A stretch of 64,000 bases of DNA from Christiangramia oceanisediminis (GCF_022570735.2 NZ_JANCNS010000003.1:1-64000), one strand, 5' to 3'; numbered from the stretch's first letter, positions 51,263 through 60,966 are shown. The notes: generated from the letters alone by a model not told the origin. Program-made: numbers and translations.

Positions 51263-51505
51263 ATGAAAAGAAATAGATACACCAAAAAACAATTAAAAAA
51301 ACGCTACTGGTGGTTCGGGGGACTGGGAACTGCGATATTAGGTTTTGGGCTTTCAGCTCTAGTAGAGAGTGGATTTCTGAAACACAGCGGTTCGGAACAA
51401 TGGCAATGGATTGGAGCTGGAACTATATCTCTAATCTTAATCATGACTGGCATTAATTTCCTGTTTGAATCTCATGCCTGCAAAAGAGAATTAGAAGGTA
51501 AATAA
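51263..51505 (+). CDS. Small membrane protein
   Basis: 80 residues with a basic N-terminus (MKRNRYTKKQLKKRYWW) and two transmembrane helices (about 18-36 and 47-67). No family was recognised. It is the first gene after the tandem elements and so is probably the original neighbour of mnmE on this side. It is convergent with the histidine kinase gene (13-bp gap). Confidence 0.6.
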   Translation: MKRNRYTKKQLKKRYWWFGGLGTAILGFGLSALVESGFLKHSGSEQWQWIGAGTISLILIMTGINFLFESHACKRELEGK

Positions 51506-51518
51506 GCTTAGTTGCTTT

Positions 51519-52727
51519 TTAAGCCTTTTCGACCGAAAATTCAAATAAGGTTCCTTTTTCCTTGTCGCTTTTCACATTGATATCCCCGTTCATTATAGTG
51601 ATTAATTTTTTCACCGTAGAAAGGCCAATTCCATGTCCCTCGCTTGATTTTGCATTCTTGACCTTGATCACCGTAAAAAGATCAAAGATTTTATTTAAGT
51701 CTTTTTCCGGAATTCCTACCCCATTATCTCTTACCCCAAAATAGTAGTATCCGGCCTGCTCTTCACAGGTAATATCTATCAAAATCTCTTCTTTGGGATT
51801 ATGCTTGATACTATTGCTGATCAAATTCATCAAAACCTGACCAATTGCAGCTCTGTTGCCATTGATCGCCATATTTTCTTCTGGCATATTGATCATACAG
51901 TTCGCATCAATTTCCAGCAGATCCAGGATATCCTCAATTAGATCATTTAAAAAGAATTTTTCTATCTCCTTGACCTTTTCGCCATTACCCGAATAATATT
52001 CCAACAGGCTTGTTACATACTCACTTAATTTCAATCCTGAATTCTTGATGTATTCCAGATATCCCAGCCCGGCCTTATCTAAAGCACTTGAATATTTGGC
52101 TCTTACAATATCTGCGCTTAAAATTATGTTTGCGAGCGGCATCTTGAGATCATGACTAACATTTCCTGCAAAATCCTGAAGCACTTTGTTGTTCTCCTGC
52201 AATTCATCTCGCATATCTTCTAACTCCACGCTCTTATAATGGAATTCGTAAAGAATCTCTACTTGCTTTCCTAAAGCGATCAGGCACTTTCGCTGGTGCA
52301 GATTTAATTTCTTAGGCTTTTTACTTAAGACACATAAAGTCCCAAGTGCCTGGCCCTGTTTATTTAGAATTGGTATCCCGGCATAGGATCTCACATTAAT
52401 ATCTTTAAAAGTAACTAAAGGATTTTTATCAAACCTTGGATCATTCAAGGCATCTTCTACTTCAAAGAGCTTCCCGGGTTCCAGAATAGCATGCCCGCAA
52501 AAAGAAATATCCCGGTCGGTTTCAGTGAGATCAAAACCTTTCCTTGATTTAAACCATTGCTTTTCATCATCCAGGATAGTGAGCAATGCTACCGGAGTCT
52601 CACAAATTTCTTGGGCCAGCAGGGTTATATTGTCATAGGTTTCCTGGGGTAATTCTTCTAACAGGCCAAGCTGTCTTACTGCTCTGAGTCTGAGCCTCTC
52701 ATTGTCTGGCTTTTCGGGAATGATCAT
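51519..52727 (-). CDS. GAF-domain sensor histidine kinase
   Basis: 402 residues: an N-terminal GAF domain (about 25-165; PVALLTILDDEKQWFKSRKG and SFCGHAI), a short coiled linker, HisKA with the phospho-accepting His in GNVSHDLKMPLANI (about 195), and the ATPase domain with N box LMNLISNSIKHNP, G1 DNGVGIPEKD and G2 GHGIGLSTVKK. It has no transmembrane segment, so it senses a cytosolic signal. No response regulator is encoded next to it, so the partner is elsewhere. Confidence 0.9.
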   Translation of the reverse strand: MIIPEKPDNERLRLRAVRQLGLLEELPQETYDNITLLAQEICETPVALLTILDDEKQWFKSRKGFDLTETDRDISFCGHAILEPGKLFEVEDALNDPRFDKNPLVTFKDINVRSYAGIPILNKQGQALGTLCVLSKKPKKLNLHQRKCLIALGKQVEILYEFHYKSVELEDMRDELQENNKVLQDFAGNVSHDLKMPLANIILSADIVRAKYSSALDKAGLGYLEYIKNSGLKLSEYVTSLLEYYSGNGEKVKEIEKFFLNDLIEDILDLLEIDANCMINMPEENMAINGNRAAIGQVLMNLISNSIKHNPKEEILIDITCEEQAGYYYFGVRDNGVGIPEKDLNKIFDLFTVIKVKNAKSSEGHGIGLSTVKKLITIMNGDINVKSDKEKGTLFEFSVEKA

Positions 52728-52878
52728 GTAATCTCTTAATTGTATTCAAATCAGTTGATAAGAAAGGCAAATAATAATGGTTTTACATCAAGTATCCAGA
52801 CTTTAACGTGAATTTAAATTTCAGGCTTTTTATTTGAACAATTCTAAATAGAACCTATATATAAAGCAAGGTATATTC

Positions 52879-52910
52879 TTTGATCTAATGCTTCAACAAC
52901 TTTATCTTTG
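52879..52910 (+). promoter_or_regulatory. Promoter of the truncated hemoglobin gene
   Basis: TTTG (52,879-52,882), a 20-bp spacer, TATCTTTG (52,903-52,910): a good Bacteroidota housekeeping promoter, 76 bp before the ATG. The rest of 52,728-52,986 shows nothing else that I can support. Confidence 0.6.
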
Positions 52911-52986
52911 GTTGCTGGCCTTGTTCTTAAAATATGCCATATTCACCCGGTTAAACCCATCTATTAATTGAAACAGGATTTTGATC

Positions 52987-53361
52987 ATGAAAGATATTAG
53001 CAGCAGAAAGGATATTGAAACCCTGGTCGACAGGTTCTATGAAAAGGTGCTGGAAGATAATGTGATAGGCATTTACTTTACTGAAATTGTGAAATTAGAC
53101 TGGAATACCCATATCCCCGTGATGTACGACTTCTGGGAATCGGTCCTGTTCAATACCCATGCATACAAAGGAAACCCGATGCATGCGCATTTAGCATTAA
53201 ACACCAAGAAAGCACTGGAGAATAAACATTTTGAAAGGTGGCTGGATTTATGGCAGGAAACCATAGTTGAAAACTTTACAGGTGAAAAAGCAGAAGATGC
53301 ATTACGCAAAGCGAGCAATATTGCAGGAATCATGAAGGTTAAAATTCAGCAGGTATCATAG
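52987..53361 (+). CDS. Group III truncated hemoglobin
   Basis: A 124-residue 2-on-2 hemoglobin. It contains LVDRFYEKVLEDNVIGIYFT (helices A-B), the aromatic YDFWESVLFNTHAYKGNPMHAH segment and the proximal His in NKHFERWLDLW, typical of group III. It would bind O2 or NO in the cytosol. The start is the ATG giving MKDISSRKD; an in-frame TTG lies two codons before. The next gene encodes a hemerythrin-like protein, so the pair suggests NO or oxygen stress handling. Confidence 0.88.
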   Translation: MKDISSRKDIETLVDRFYEKVLEDNVIGIYFTEIVKLDWNTHIPVMYDFWESVLFNTHAYKGNPMHAHLALNTKKALENKHFERWLDLWQETIVENFTGEKAEDALRKASNIAGIMKVKIQQVS

Positions 53362-53470
53362 ACAAGTTGTATCTTAAAGAGATAAACTTGATATCCCAGA
53401 TAAAGCTTGAATAAATTAGTGGTAGCTGAAAATTCAGCTTTATTGATTTGACTGCACATTATGTTAAAAA

Positions 53471-53938
53471 ATGAGACATCCAAAACCTATAAAAAGGCAC
53501 CCATCACTGCAGCCCATTAGCCGGCAGCATCATTTCGGCTTATTGTTTACCTGGAAAATCCGAAAAGGTCTGGCTATGGGAATATCTGCTGAAAGGATGA
53601 AGGCATACCGTGACTGGTTTTTTCAAAAAGAAATTTTGCAGCATTTTGAGCTCGAAGAAAAGCATGTTTTTAAAATATTAGGAGAGAAAAACAGTCTTGT
53701 AGAGCGGGCTTTACAAGAACATGTACGGTTAAAAGAACTTTTTCAAAGAGAAGATGATATTCTAAATGCATTAAAAGACCTGGAAAAAGAACTAACAGCC
53801 CACATCCGATTTGAAGAACGCATTTTATTCCATAAAATTGAAGAAATAGCTCAACCTGAACAATTGAAATTAATCGATCAACTTCACATTCCCGATATGG
53901 CTAAAAGTGACGAATATCACGATCCATTCTGGATCTAG
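53471..53938 (+). CDS. Hemerythrin HHE domain protein
   Basis: 155 residues with the HHE cation-binding pattern: RQHHFGLLF (His), QHFELEEKHVF (His and Glu), LQEHVRLKELF (Glu, His) and TAHIRFEERILFHKIEE (His, Glu). These are the ligands of a non-heme di-iron centre for O2 or NO. It is 109 bp downstream of the truncated hemoglobin gene on the same strand. RIC/YtfE-type iron-sulfur repair is an alternative role, but it lacks the ScdA N-terminal domain. Confidence 0.85.
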   Translation: MRHPKPIKRHPSLQPISRQHHFGLLFTWKIRKGLAMGISAERMKAYRDWFFQKEILQHFELEEKHVFKILGEKNSLVERALQEHVRLKELFQREDDILNALKDLEKELTAHIRFEERILFHKIEEIAQPEQLKLIDQLHIPDMAKSDEYHDPFWI

Positions 53939-54029
53939 TCCTCCCCATTTCGATCAATTCAATTTCCCTTTGATATACATTTTAGTTTTACCATTTTTCT
54001 TCCGCCAATATATTTCAAAACCATCGTTA

Positions 54030-55274
54030 TCAGGCATTCCCCTGTATAAGGTTATATATATTGAAACCGAAAAGCAACAAAATAGTGAGTAATGCCAGGA
54101 CCGTTGGCACCGGGATATTGTTGATGTTCAGCGGAATTCTAAAGAGATCTTTATCTCTTTCTTCTCCCCTGTTTTTCACGCGATACCGCAAAAGCGCCAC
54201 ATTCACCATTCCGAAGACCGTAAACACGAATATATTACTGATGGAAGCGACAATTTTTAAGTTCCCAATCAATCCAAACGCAATGGTAACAAGTGCTATG
54301 GCAATAATCGCGTAATTGGGAGTCTTTACTCCTATTCCCTCTAAGGTCGTAAATTTTTTCAGCCATGAAATTTCACTGTCACGTGCTACATCGTAAAGTA
54401 ACCGGGAAGATCCAAGTATATTACTCAAAATGGTCTTACTGGTAGCAAAAAGGGCCACTATAACCAGAATGGTCCCACCAACTGCACTCCATTGGGATTC
54501 GATAACTGCAGCCAGCGGTCCGTCTTTTTGGGCCAGCTCGCCCGCTTCAAATGTGCTCACCGCGCTAATTGCGATCAAAACATATAGTACCAGAACGATC
54601 AAACCGCTTATCAAAACTCCTTTAGGCATTACTCTCTTAGGATCTTTGGTTTCCTCTGCGATCTTTACCAGATCTTCAAAACCAACATAACTAAAGAATA
54701 TAAGGGCTGATCCCGCCAGAATTCCGGTTAATCCATTTTCACCAGGTTCGAATAAAGCCACACTGCCCCAGTCTGGAACGCAAAAACCTATCACCAGGCC
54801 TAATCCAGCAAGGGTAATAATGGTAGCTACTGTATTGTAGTAAGAACTATACTTGGAGCCTACGATATTGAAAAGTGCCATTAGAATAACGATCCCAATA
54901 ATAGCTATCCAGTTAGGCAAATCTATCAACCTGCTTAGATATTCTGCAAAACTAATCGCTATGGCTGCCGGGGCAACAATACCCGTAAATGTCATAAAAA
55001 TGGAAAGGAAAAGTGCTGTTTTCTCACCTATGCCCTGCTTAATGTATTCAAAGCTTCCACCAGCATCGGGAAACCTGCTAACAAATTCGGCATAAGATAG
55101 CCCCGTAAGTAATGCGACTATTGCCGCAATTGCGAAACTAAGCCATAACATATTTCCGCTTAGACCTGCTGCCTTACCTATTATTGCATAGATCCCCGCA
55201 CCTACGATTCCTCCTACTCCAAACATGAGAATATCCCAGAATCCTAAAGTGCGTTTAAGTTTTTCTTTCGCCAT
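54030..55274 (-). CDS. APC family amino acid permease
   Basis: 414 residues with about 11-12 transmembrane helices. The start FWDILMFGVGGIVGAGIYAIIG (helix 1 with the G-x-G-x-G-x-x-x-G substrate motif), ALIFFSYVGFEDLVKIAEE and the KRVMPKGVLISG loop are typical of APC amino acid transporters. The substrate is not predictable. The gene converges with the hemerythrin gene across a 91-bp gap. Confidence 0.9.
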   Translation of the reverse strand: MAKEKLKRTLGFWDILMFGVGGIVGAGIYAIIGKAAGLSGNMLWLSFAIAAIVALLTGLSYAEFVSRFPDAGGSFEYIKQGIGEKTALFLSIFMTFTGIVAPAAIAISFAEYLSRLIDLPNWIAIIGIVILMALFNIVGSKYSSYYNTVATIITLAGLGLVIGFCVPDWGSVALFEPGENGLTGILAGSALIFFSYVGFEDLVKIAEETKDPKRVMPKGVLISGLIVLVLYVLIAISAVSTFEAGELAQKDGPLAAVIESQWSAVGGTILVIVALFATSKTILSNILGSSRLLYDVARDSEISWLKKFTTLEGIGVKTPNYAIIAIALVTIAFGLIGNLKIVASISNIFVFTVFGMVNVALLRYRVKNRGEERDKDLFRIPLNINNIPVPTVLALLTILLLFGFNIYNLIQGNA

Positions 55275-55514
55275 ATTTTTTGATTGGTTGGGCCAAAAAA
55301 TACTAAATCATGATTGAAAGGGATAGCCTGCGGCGAAACCTTAGTAAAGATTTAAGAAGCTCCTACCCTTTTAACTTAACGATCCTTAATTTTGCCACTT
55401 ATCTAAAATTAGAGGCCTTACTTGTCCATACCGAAAATAACCAGCTAAAGATCAGCCTATAAAACATAGGGCCTGAGGGCCGTTGCTATCTTTTCAGGTT
55501 TTTTAGGAATAATG

Positions 55515-55522
55515 TATTTTTG
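55515..55522 (+). promoter_or_regulatory. -7 element just ahead of the small Cys-rich gene
   Basis: TATTTTTG fits TAnnTTTG and ends 6 bp before the ATG at 55,529, so the transcript would be leaderless if this is the promoter. A clear -33 TTTG is missing. Confidence 0.35.
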
Positions 55523-55528
55523 CCGTGT

Positions 55529-55846
55529 ATGAAATTCCTGGTTTTATTTATAACATTTCTGGTCCTGTCGCTGTCTATCCTTCCATGCTGCTTCCTGGAG
55601 GATATCAGTAATAACAGCCTTTGTATAGACTCTCCTACCAATAACGAGGATGATCATACCAGCGAGGAACCATGTTCTCCTTTTTTTAACTGCGGAAGCT
55701 GTTCTGGTTTCGCCTTGCAGGAAGATCTGGAAATCGGTTTTGTTACTGATGAATTTTCAGCCCAGGTTTTTATCTCCTGTCAGGATCTGTTCAAAAGCGC
55801 CTACCAAAATCCTGATTTTAAACCTCCCAGGAGATCGATTATATAA
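55529..55846 (+). CDS. DUF6660-like small exported Cys-rich protein
   Basis: About 105 residues. A signal-like N-terminus (MKFLVLFITFLVLSLSILPC) is followed by an acidic middle and NCGSCSGF, ending QNPDFKPPRRS. Small proteins of this form commonly precede TonB receptors in flavobacteria and are thought to relate to metal uptake. I take the ATG at 55,529; an in-frame TTG three codons before is less likely. The receptor gene follows in 54 bp. Confidence 0.65.
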   Translation: MKFLVLFITFLVLSLSILPCCFLEDISNNSLCIDSPTNNEDDHTSEEPCSPFFNCGSCSGFALQEDLEIGFVTDEFSAQVFISCQDLFKSAYQNPDFKPPRRSII

Positions 55847-55900
55847 TATCGAATTCACCTTTAGTGAAGTACATTGTATAATCTTCAAAAAAAAACAGTT

Positions 55901-58069
55901 TTGAAAAATATCATTCTGGTATTGCTTTTTATGGCAGGCAATACACTCCTAGCTCAAAACCAATTTGAGACCACCATACTAAATGCCGAAACCAATGAAC
56001 CGCTTTATGGGGTTTCCATAGGTATTCAGGAGTTAAATATAGGAACTACCACCAACGAGGAAGGAAAGGCCGTCCTCCGGAATATCCCCGATGGGGAATA
56101 TGATATCGAGATCAGGTATATCGGTTTTGAAACCCGCACCATCACCAGGACATTTCCGTTATCTGAAGAAGAAAACAAGCAGGAAATCAGGTTGCAGCCT
56201 TCTGAAGAACAGATGGAAACTATTGTGATCGAATCTACCCGGAGCTCCAGGACCTTTGAGGATATTCCCACCCGCATCGAATTTATTGCAGGGGAAGAAC
56301 TCGCCGAAAAAGGCAACATGAAACCCGGTGACATTCGAATGCTCCTCAATGAAAGTACCGGGATCCAAACCCAGCAAACCTCGGCCACCAGTTATAATTC
56401 CAGTATCAGGATCCAGGGACTGGACGGCAAATATACCCAGTTATTAAGAGACGGGCTTCCCTTATATTCTGGCTATTCCGGCGGATTAAGCCTGATGCAG
56501 ATCGCGCCTCTTGACCTGAAACAGGTGGAAGTGATCAAGGGTGCTTCCTCCACACTGTACGGTGGCGGGGCTATCGCCGGACTCGTAAATCTTATTTCCA
56601 AAACCCCGGAGGATGAGCAGGAATTGAGTTTTATGGCCAACTTAACTTCTGCCCTGGGACTGGATCTTAGCGGTTTTTATTCGGAAAAATTCGGAAGACT
56701 GGGAACCACCGTTTTTGCTTCCTATAATCTGGGAACTCCGTATGATCCTGCCGATAATGGCTTAACGGCGATCCCGAAATTTGAGCGTTTTACGCTTAAT
56801 CCCAGGTTGTTCGTAGATTATGATGAGAATACCGATTTTAATATCGGCTTTAATTTTGTTTCTGAAGATCGACTGGGTGGAGCCATGGATTATGTTGAAA
56901 ATGAAAGCGGGCCTGGTTATTTCGAAAGGAACGATACCCAACGCTTTTCTACCCAGTTATTGGGAAACCATCGTTTTTCTGATAATACTTCTCTTCAGGT
57001 TAAGAACAGTATTAGTCTTTTTGAACGGGAAATTGAAATTCCAGATTATGCATTTACCGGGTACCAGGTTTCTTCATTTTCAGAAGTAAACCTGTCTACA
57101 ATTCAGGAAGACACCGAATGGATAGGCGGACTGAATCTTTGGACCGAAGATTTCGACCAGGAACAGGGAGACCCAAACCAGGACCTTAGTTTCAGCAATT
57201 ATACCATAGGTGCATTCGTTCAGAACACCTGGGATATCGAGCAAAAATGGACCCTGGAAACAGGATTGAGAGGCGATTATCAAAGCAATTATGGATTCTA
57301 TTTGTTGCCCAGGTTTTCATTGATGTTCGAACCTTCAGAAAAGTTGACATTTAGAGCCGGTGGCGGAATGGGATATAAAACGCCGAGTATATTCACCGAA
57401 GAAGTAGAACGGCTGCAATTTCAAAATGTATTGCCTATTGATGCAGATGAAGCAGAGGCCGAGCGCTCTATAGGTTTCAATGTAGATGGAAATTACAAGT
57501 GGGCCATCACCAACGACCTCAACCTTTCTACCAACCTGCTATTTTTCTATACCAGGATAAACGATCCTTTAGTACTGAATCAGACAATTGGAAGTTTTTA
57601 CGAATTTACACAACCTGGTGGCTATATTGATAGTAAGGGTATTGAAGCAAATATGCGTTGGAGTTATCAGGATCTAAAATTATTCGTGGGATATACACTG
57701 GCTGATGTTAATCAACATTTGAATGATGAAACAGAGCAATATCCTCTGGTTGCTCAACATAGACTCAATAACGTACTGATGTACGAAAAACACGATAATT
57801 TCTGGATTGGATTGGAGGGATATTATTACAGTTCACAGGAATTGACAGATGGCAGCACGGGCGAACCATACTGGATACTTGGGGTAATGACGGAGAAAAG
57901 AATAGGCGAAAAATTTTCGGTCTTTCTTAATTTTGAAAATATCCTTGACACCAGGCAGAGCCGGTTTGATACCGTATTCACCGGAACCTTGGAAGATCCC
58001 AACTTCCGCGATATCTATGCACCGGTAGATGGTTTTGTGATCAATGGCGGTTTTAAATTGAATTTATAA
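55901..58069 (+). CDS. TonB-dependent outer-membrane receptor
   Basis: About 722 residues. The signal peptide is MKNIILVLLFMAGNTLLAQ if translation starts at the TTG at 55,901; the open frame also allows a TTG nine codons upstream. There is a carboxypeptidase-regulatory-like beta domain (about 20-100; GVSIGIQELNIGTTTNEEGKA), a plug (IRIQGLDGKYTQLLRDGLPL, KQVEVIKGASSTLYGGGAIAG) and a 22-strand barrel. It is an importer of siderophore- or metal-type ligands by family; with the Cys-rich partner a metal such as copper or iron is a reasonable guess. A terminator follows. Confidence 0.9.
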   Translation: MKNIILVLLFMAGNTLLAQNQFETTILNAETNEPLYGVSIGIQELNIGTTTNEEGKAVLRNIPDGEYDIEIRYIGFETRTITRTFPLSEEENKQEIRLQPSEEQMETIVIESTRSSRTFEDIPTRIEFIAGEELAEKGNMKPGDIRMLLNESTGIQTQQTSATSYNSSIRIQGLDGKYTQLLRDGLPLYSGYSGGLSLMQIAPLDLKQVEVIKGASSTLYGGGAIAGLVNLISKTPEDEQELSFMANLTSALGLDLSGFYSEKFGRLGTTVFASYNLGTPYDPADNGLTAIPKFERFTLNPRLFVDYDENTDFNIGFNFVSEDRLGGAMDYVENESGPGYFERNDTQRFSTQLLGNHRFSDNTSLQVKNSISLFEREIEIPDYAFTGYQVSSFSEVNLSTIQEDTEWIGGLNLWTEDFDQEQGDPNQDLSFSNYTIGAFVQNTWDIEQKWTLETGLRGDYQSNYGFYLLPRFSLMFEPSEKLTFRAGGGMGYKTPSIFTEEVERLQFQNVLPIDADEAEAERSIGFNVDGNYKWAITNDLNLSTNLLFFYTRINDPLVLNQTIGSFYEFTQPGGYIDSKGIEANMRWSYQDLKLFVGYTLADVNQHLNDETEQYPLVAQHRLNNVLMYEKHDNFWIGLEGYYYSSQELTDGSTGEPYWILGVMTEKRIGEKFSVFLNFENILDTRQSRFDTVFTGTLEDPNFRDIYAPVDGFVINGGFKLNL

Positions 58070-58087
58070 ATACATCCGGATAGACTT

Positions 58088-58117
58088 CAAGCCTCCGATC
58101 TTAAAAAATTGGAGGCT
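58088..58117 (+). terminator. Terminator after the TonB receptor
   Basis: The AAGCCTCC / GGAGGCTT stem (8 bp) with a 14-base A-rich loop, then a T run. Confidence 0.8.
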
Positions 58118-58153
58118 TTTTTATTAAGTAAGGCTTTCACCGAAAGCGAAATT

Positions 58154-59551
58154 TTATTTTGCCAGGTGAGTTGGCACTCCCATAAAGCTTTCTGCAGCTT
58201 CCATAATGGTTTCCGATAAAGTTGGGTGTGGATGTATGCTAAGCGAGAGATCTTCCGCCGTTGCGGCCATTTCGATCGCCAGCGAAATTTCTGAAATCAG
58301 GCTTCCGGCATCTTTTCCTGCAACGCCACCTCCCAGGATCCTTCCGGTTTCCGGGTCCACAAGCAGTTTGGTCAGTCCAGTGCTGGTTCCCATAGAAAGA
58401 GCTCTTCCAGAAGCCGACCATGGAAATTTTAAAATTTTCACTTCCATATCTTTTTCCGAAGCTTCGGTTTCGGTGAGTCCGCTCCATGCAATTTCAGGAT
58501 TGGTAAAAACAATGCCTGGAATAGATCTGGGGTCATAGGCACTTGCCTTATCATCCGAGATCACTTCGGCAGCGATCCTCGCCTCGTAATTGGCTTTATG
58601 GGCAAGCATAGGCTCCCCGGTCAAATCTCCAATCGCGTAAATATTCTCTACCGCTGTTCTGCGTTTTTCATCAACCTCAATAAAACCATTCTCATCTACT
58701 TTTATCTCCGTATTTTCCAGATCCAGTGACGCAGTACTGGGTTTTCTTCCCGCTGCCACAAGCACTTTGTCGAATTGCTTTTCTTTAGTCCCATCTTCCA
58801 TCTTCAATTCCACGCTTACTTTTTTATCTTCTACGGAAAGTTTTTCAATTTTCGTATTGAAATACAAATCCTTGAATGGATGTTTATCCTGGAATACCTT
58901 TACCAGGTCCCTGTCTGTTCCCGGAAGGAAGTCTTCGGTCATTTCAGCTACTGAAACATCGGAGTCAAGTGCCGCATATACACTTCCCATCTCCAGGCCA
59001 ATATATCCTCCCCCAATCACCAGCATGGACTTCGGAATTTCCTGAAGTTCGAGCGCATCGGCAGAATCGATCACTTTCTTATGGTCTATTTCGATTCCAG
59101 GTAGTTCCAGGTTGCTGGAACCTGTAGCGAGAATGAGATGCTTAAAACCCAGTTCTTTACCGCTGTCTTTTAACCGAATCTTTTCGTTTGAAACAAAACC
59201 TGCTTTATCCCGGATATACTCGATATTGCGATTTTCAGCCAACTGCCCTAAACCATCGGTTAGTTTTTTAACGACCTTATCTTTCCATTTTCTGATCTTG
59301 TCAATATCAATTTTTGGATCACCAAATTCGATCCCCCATTCCGAAGCTTCCTGAGCCTCCTGTTTGATTTTTGCAATATTAAGCAATGCCTTGGAAGGAA
59401 TACAACCGCGGTACAGGCATACGCCTCCCGGGTTCTCTTCAGGGTCTATCAGGCAAACTTTCATACCAAGGTCGGCCGCCTTGAATGCCGCGGCGTACCC
59501 GCCAGGACCGGCACCAATGATGATCAGTTCTTTTTTGTTTTTATCTGGCAT
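58154..59551 (-). CDS. lpd: Dihydrolipoyl dehydrogenase (E3)
   Basis: A 465-residue flavoprotein. FAD motif IIGAGPGGYAAAFKAADLG, redox pair in CLYRGCIPSK (Cys-x4-Cys), NAD motif VIGGGYIGLEMGSVYAAL, second FAD motif YAIGDLTGEPMLAHKA, and C-terminal HPHPTLSE with the catalytic His. It reoxidises the lipoyl group of E2. It is last of the aceE-pdhC-lpd operon, 11 bp after pdhC. Confidence 0.95.
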   Translation of the reverse strand: MPDKNKKELIIIGAGPGGYAAAFKAADLGMKVCLIDPEENPGGVCLYRGCIPSKALLNIAKIKQEAQEASEWGIEFGDPKIDIDKIRKWKDKVVKKLTDGLGQLAENRNIEYIRDKAGFVSNEKIRLKDSGKELGFKHLILATGSSNLELPGIEIDHKKVIDSADALELQEIPKSMLVIGGGYIGLEMGSVYAALDSDVSVAEMTEDFLPGTDRDLVKVFQDKHPFKDLYFNTKIEKLSVEDKKVSVELKMEDGTKEKQFDKVLVAAGRKPSTASLDLENTEIKVDENGFIEVDEKRRTAVENIYAIGDLTGEPMLAHKANYEARIAAEVISDDKASAYDPRSIPGIVFTNPEIAWSGLTETEASEKDMEVKILKFPWSASGRALSMGTSTGLTKLLVDPETGRILGGGVAGKDAGSLISEISLAIEMAATAEDLSLSIHPHPTLSETIMEAAESFMGVPTHLAK

Positions 59552-59562
59552 ATAGTTTTAGA

Positions 59563-60966
59563 TTAGGCACCCAAAAGCGCTTCGTAAGGATCTTCCAGGG
59601 CTTTAGCTATCCAGTTAAGGAATTGTACTCCTTCGGCCCCGTCGATCAAACGATGATCATAAGAAAGGCTTAAGGGCAATATGGATCTGGGTTCCAGTTT
59701 ATCCTCAACATAAACAGGTCTTTTTACAGCACGCGACACTCCAAGAATGGCGACCTGCGGATGGTAAATGATAGGCGTGAAATTGGTTCCACCAAAACCG
59801 CCCAGGTTGGAAATACTGAAATTTCCTCCCTTCATGCTATCGGGATCCAGTTCTCCATCCCTTGCTTTTCCTGCCAGGTTAACCAGTTGAACGGAAATAT
59901 CGATAAGCCCCTTTTTGTCTGCATCTTTGATCACAGGAACCAGCAAACCTTTTTCGGTATCAACGGCCACGCCAATATTTACATATTTTTTCAGGATCAT
60001 TTCCTCGTTTTCCATGTCCACACTGGCGTTGAATTTCGGAAATCTTTGCAATGCCGTAGCGGCAATTTTTATGAGGATCGCCGTGATACTCAGTTTACCA
60101 CCTGCCTTTTCGGCCTTTTCGCTGTTCTTTTCCATGAATTCCTCGATGCCTGAAATATCGGCCTCCTCAAACTGGAATACGTGTGGGATCTCTTTCCAGG
60201 CTGCGGAAGTACCCTTCGCTGTTGCCTTCCTGATATTTGAAAGCGGCTTCACCTCGGTTTCCCCCCACTTGCTAAAATCAGGAAGTTTTGAGAGGCTGGA
60301 CTTCTCCTCTTTTTTTCCTGATTTCGTATGAGACTTCACGTCTTCCTTGCTGATCCTTCCGCCTTCCCCGCTTCCGGACACCTCGGTTATATCCACTCCA
60401 ATTTCCCGGGCAAACCGGCGAACACCAGGAGAAGCTGGAACATTTTCAGCTTTTCCTGAACCGGATTTTTCATCCTTATCGGCATCAGATTTTTTATCTT
60501 TCTGCTTATCCGGTTTCTGATCCTTATCGGATTTCTCTTCTTCTTCCTTTTCGGATGTATCCTCTTTATCTTCAGAAGATTCCTTTTCCTTATCCTTTTT
60601 CTTTGACTCTTTGGATTTTTCTTTTTCAGAATCTTCTTCTGTTTCCTCCTCCTCTTTGTCCTGGCTATCGTCTTCTTCATTACTTTTTTCTTCTGTGTCC
60701 TCTTCGGAATCCTTTTCAGACTCATCTTCTGAAACCTCCAGGGTAAGAATGACGTCTCCTACTTCCACCTCATCTCCCTCCTTCACTTTGATAGCTTCTA
60801 CTGTTCCGGCCTTTGGAGAAGGAATTTCCACCGAAGCTTTATCAGATTCAACCACAATTAAACTCTGGTCCTTTTCGATCTGGTCCCCTTCGGAAACCAG
60901 GACTTCATTTACCGTCGCCTTATCGACACCTTCAGATATTTGTGGAATTTTAATTTCTTCAGCCAT
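59563..60966 (-). CDS. pdhC: Pyruvate dehydrogenase E2 (dihydrolipoamide acetyltransferase)
   Basis: 467 residues. One lipoyl domain (about 1-78; lipoylated Lys in ESDKASVEI), a 90-residue linker made almost only of Glu, Lys, Asp and Ser (about 80-172), a peripheral-subunit-binding domain (ASPGVRRFAREIGVDITEVSG), and the catalytic domain with the His-Asp motif DHRLIDG. The very charged linker replaces the Ala/Pro-rich linker of most E2 proteins. It pairs with a homodimeric AceE-type E1 encoded just upstream. Confidence 0.94.
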   Translation of the reverse strand: MAEEIKIPQISEGVDKATVNEVLVSEGDQIEKDQSLIVVESDKASVEIPSPKAGTVEAIKVKEGDEVEVGDVILTLEVSEDESEKDSEEDTEEKSNEEDDSQDKEEEETEEDSEKEKSKESKKKDKEKESSEDKEDTSEKEEEEKSDKDQKPDKQKDKKSDADKDEKSGSGKAENVPASPGVRRFAREIGVDITEVSGSGEGGRISKEDVKSHTKSGKKEEKSSLSKLPDFSKWGETEVKPLSNIRKATAKGTSAAWKEIPHVFQFEEADISGIEEFMEKNSEKAEKAGGKLSITAILIKIAATALQRFPKFNASVDMENEEMILKKYVNIGVAVDTEKGLLVPVIKDADKKGLIDISVQLVNLAGKARDGELDPDSMKGGNFSISNLGGFGGTNFTPIIYHPQVAILGVSRAVKRPVYVEDKLEPRSILPLSLSYDHRLIDGAEGVQFLNWIAKALEDPYEALLGA

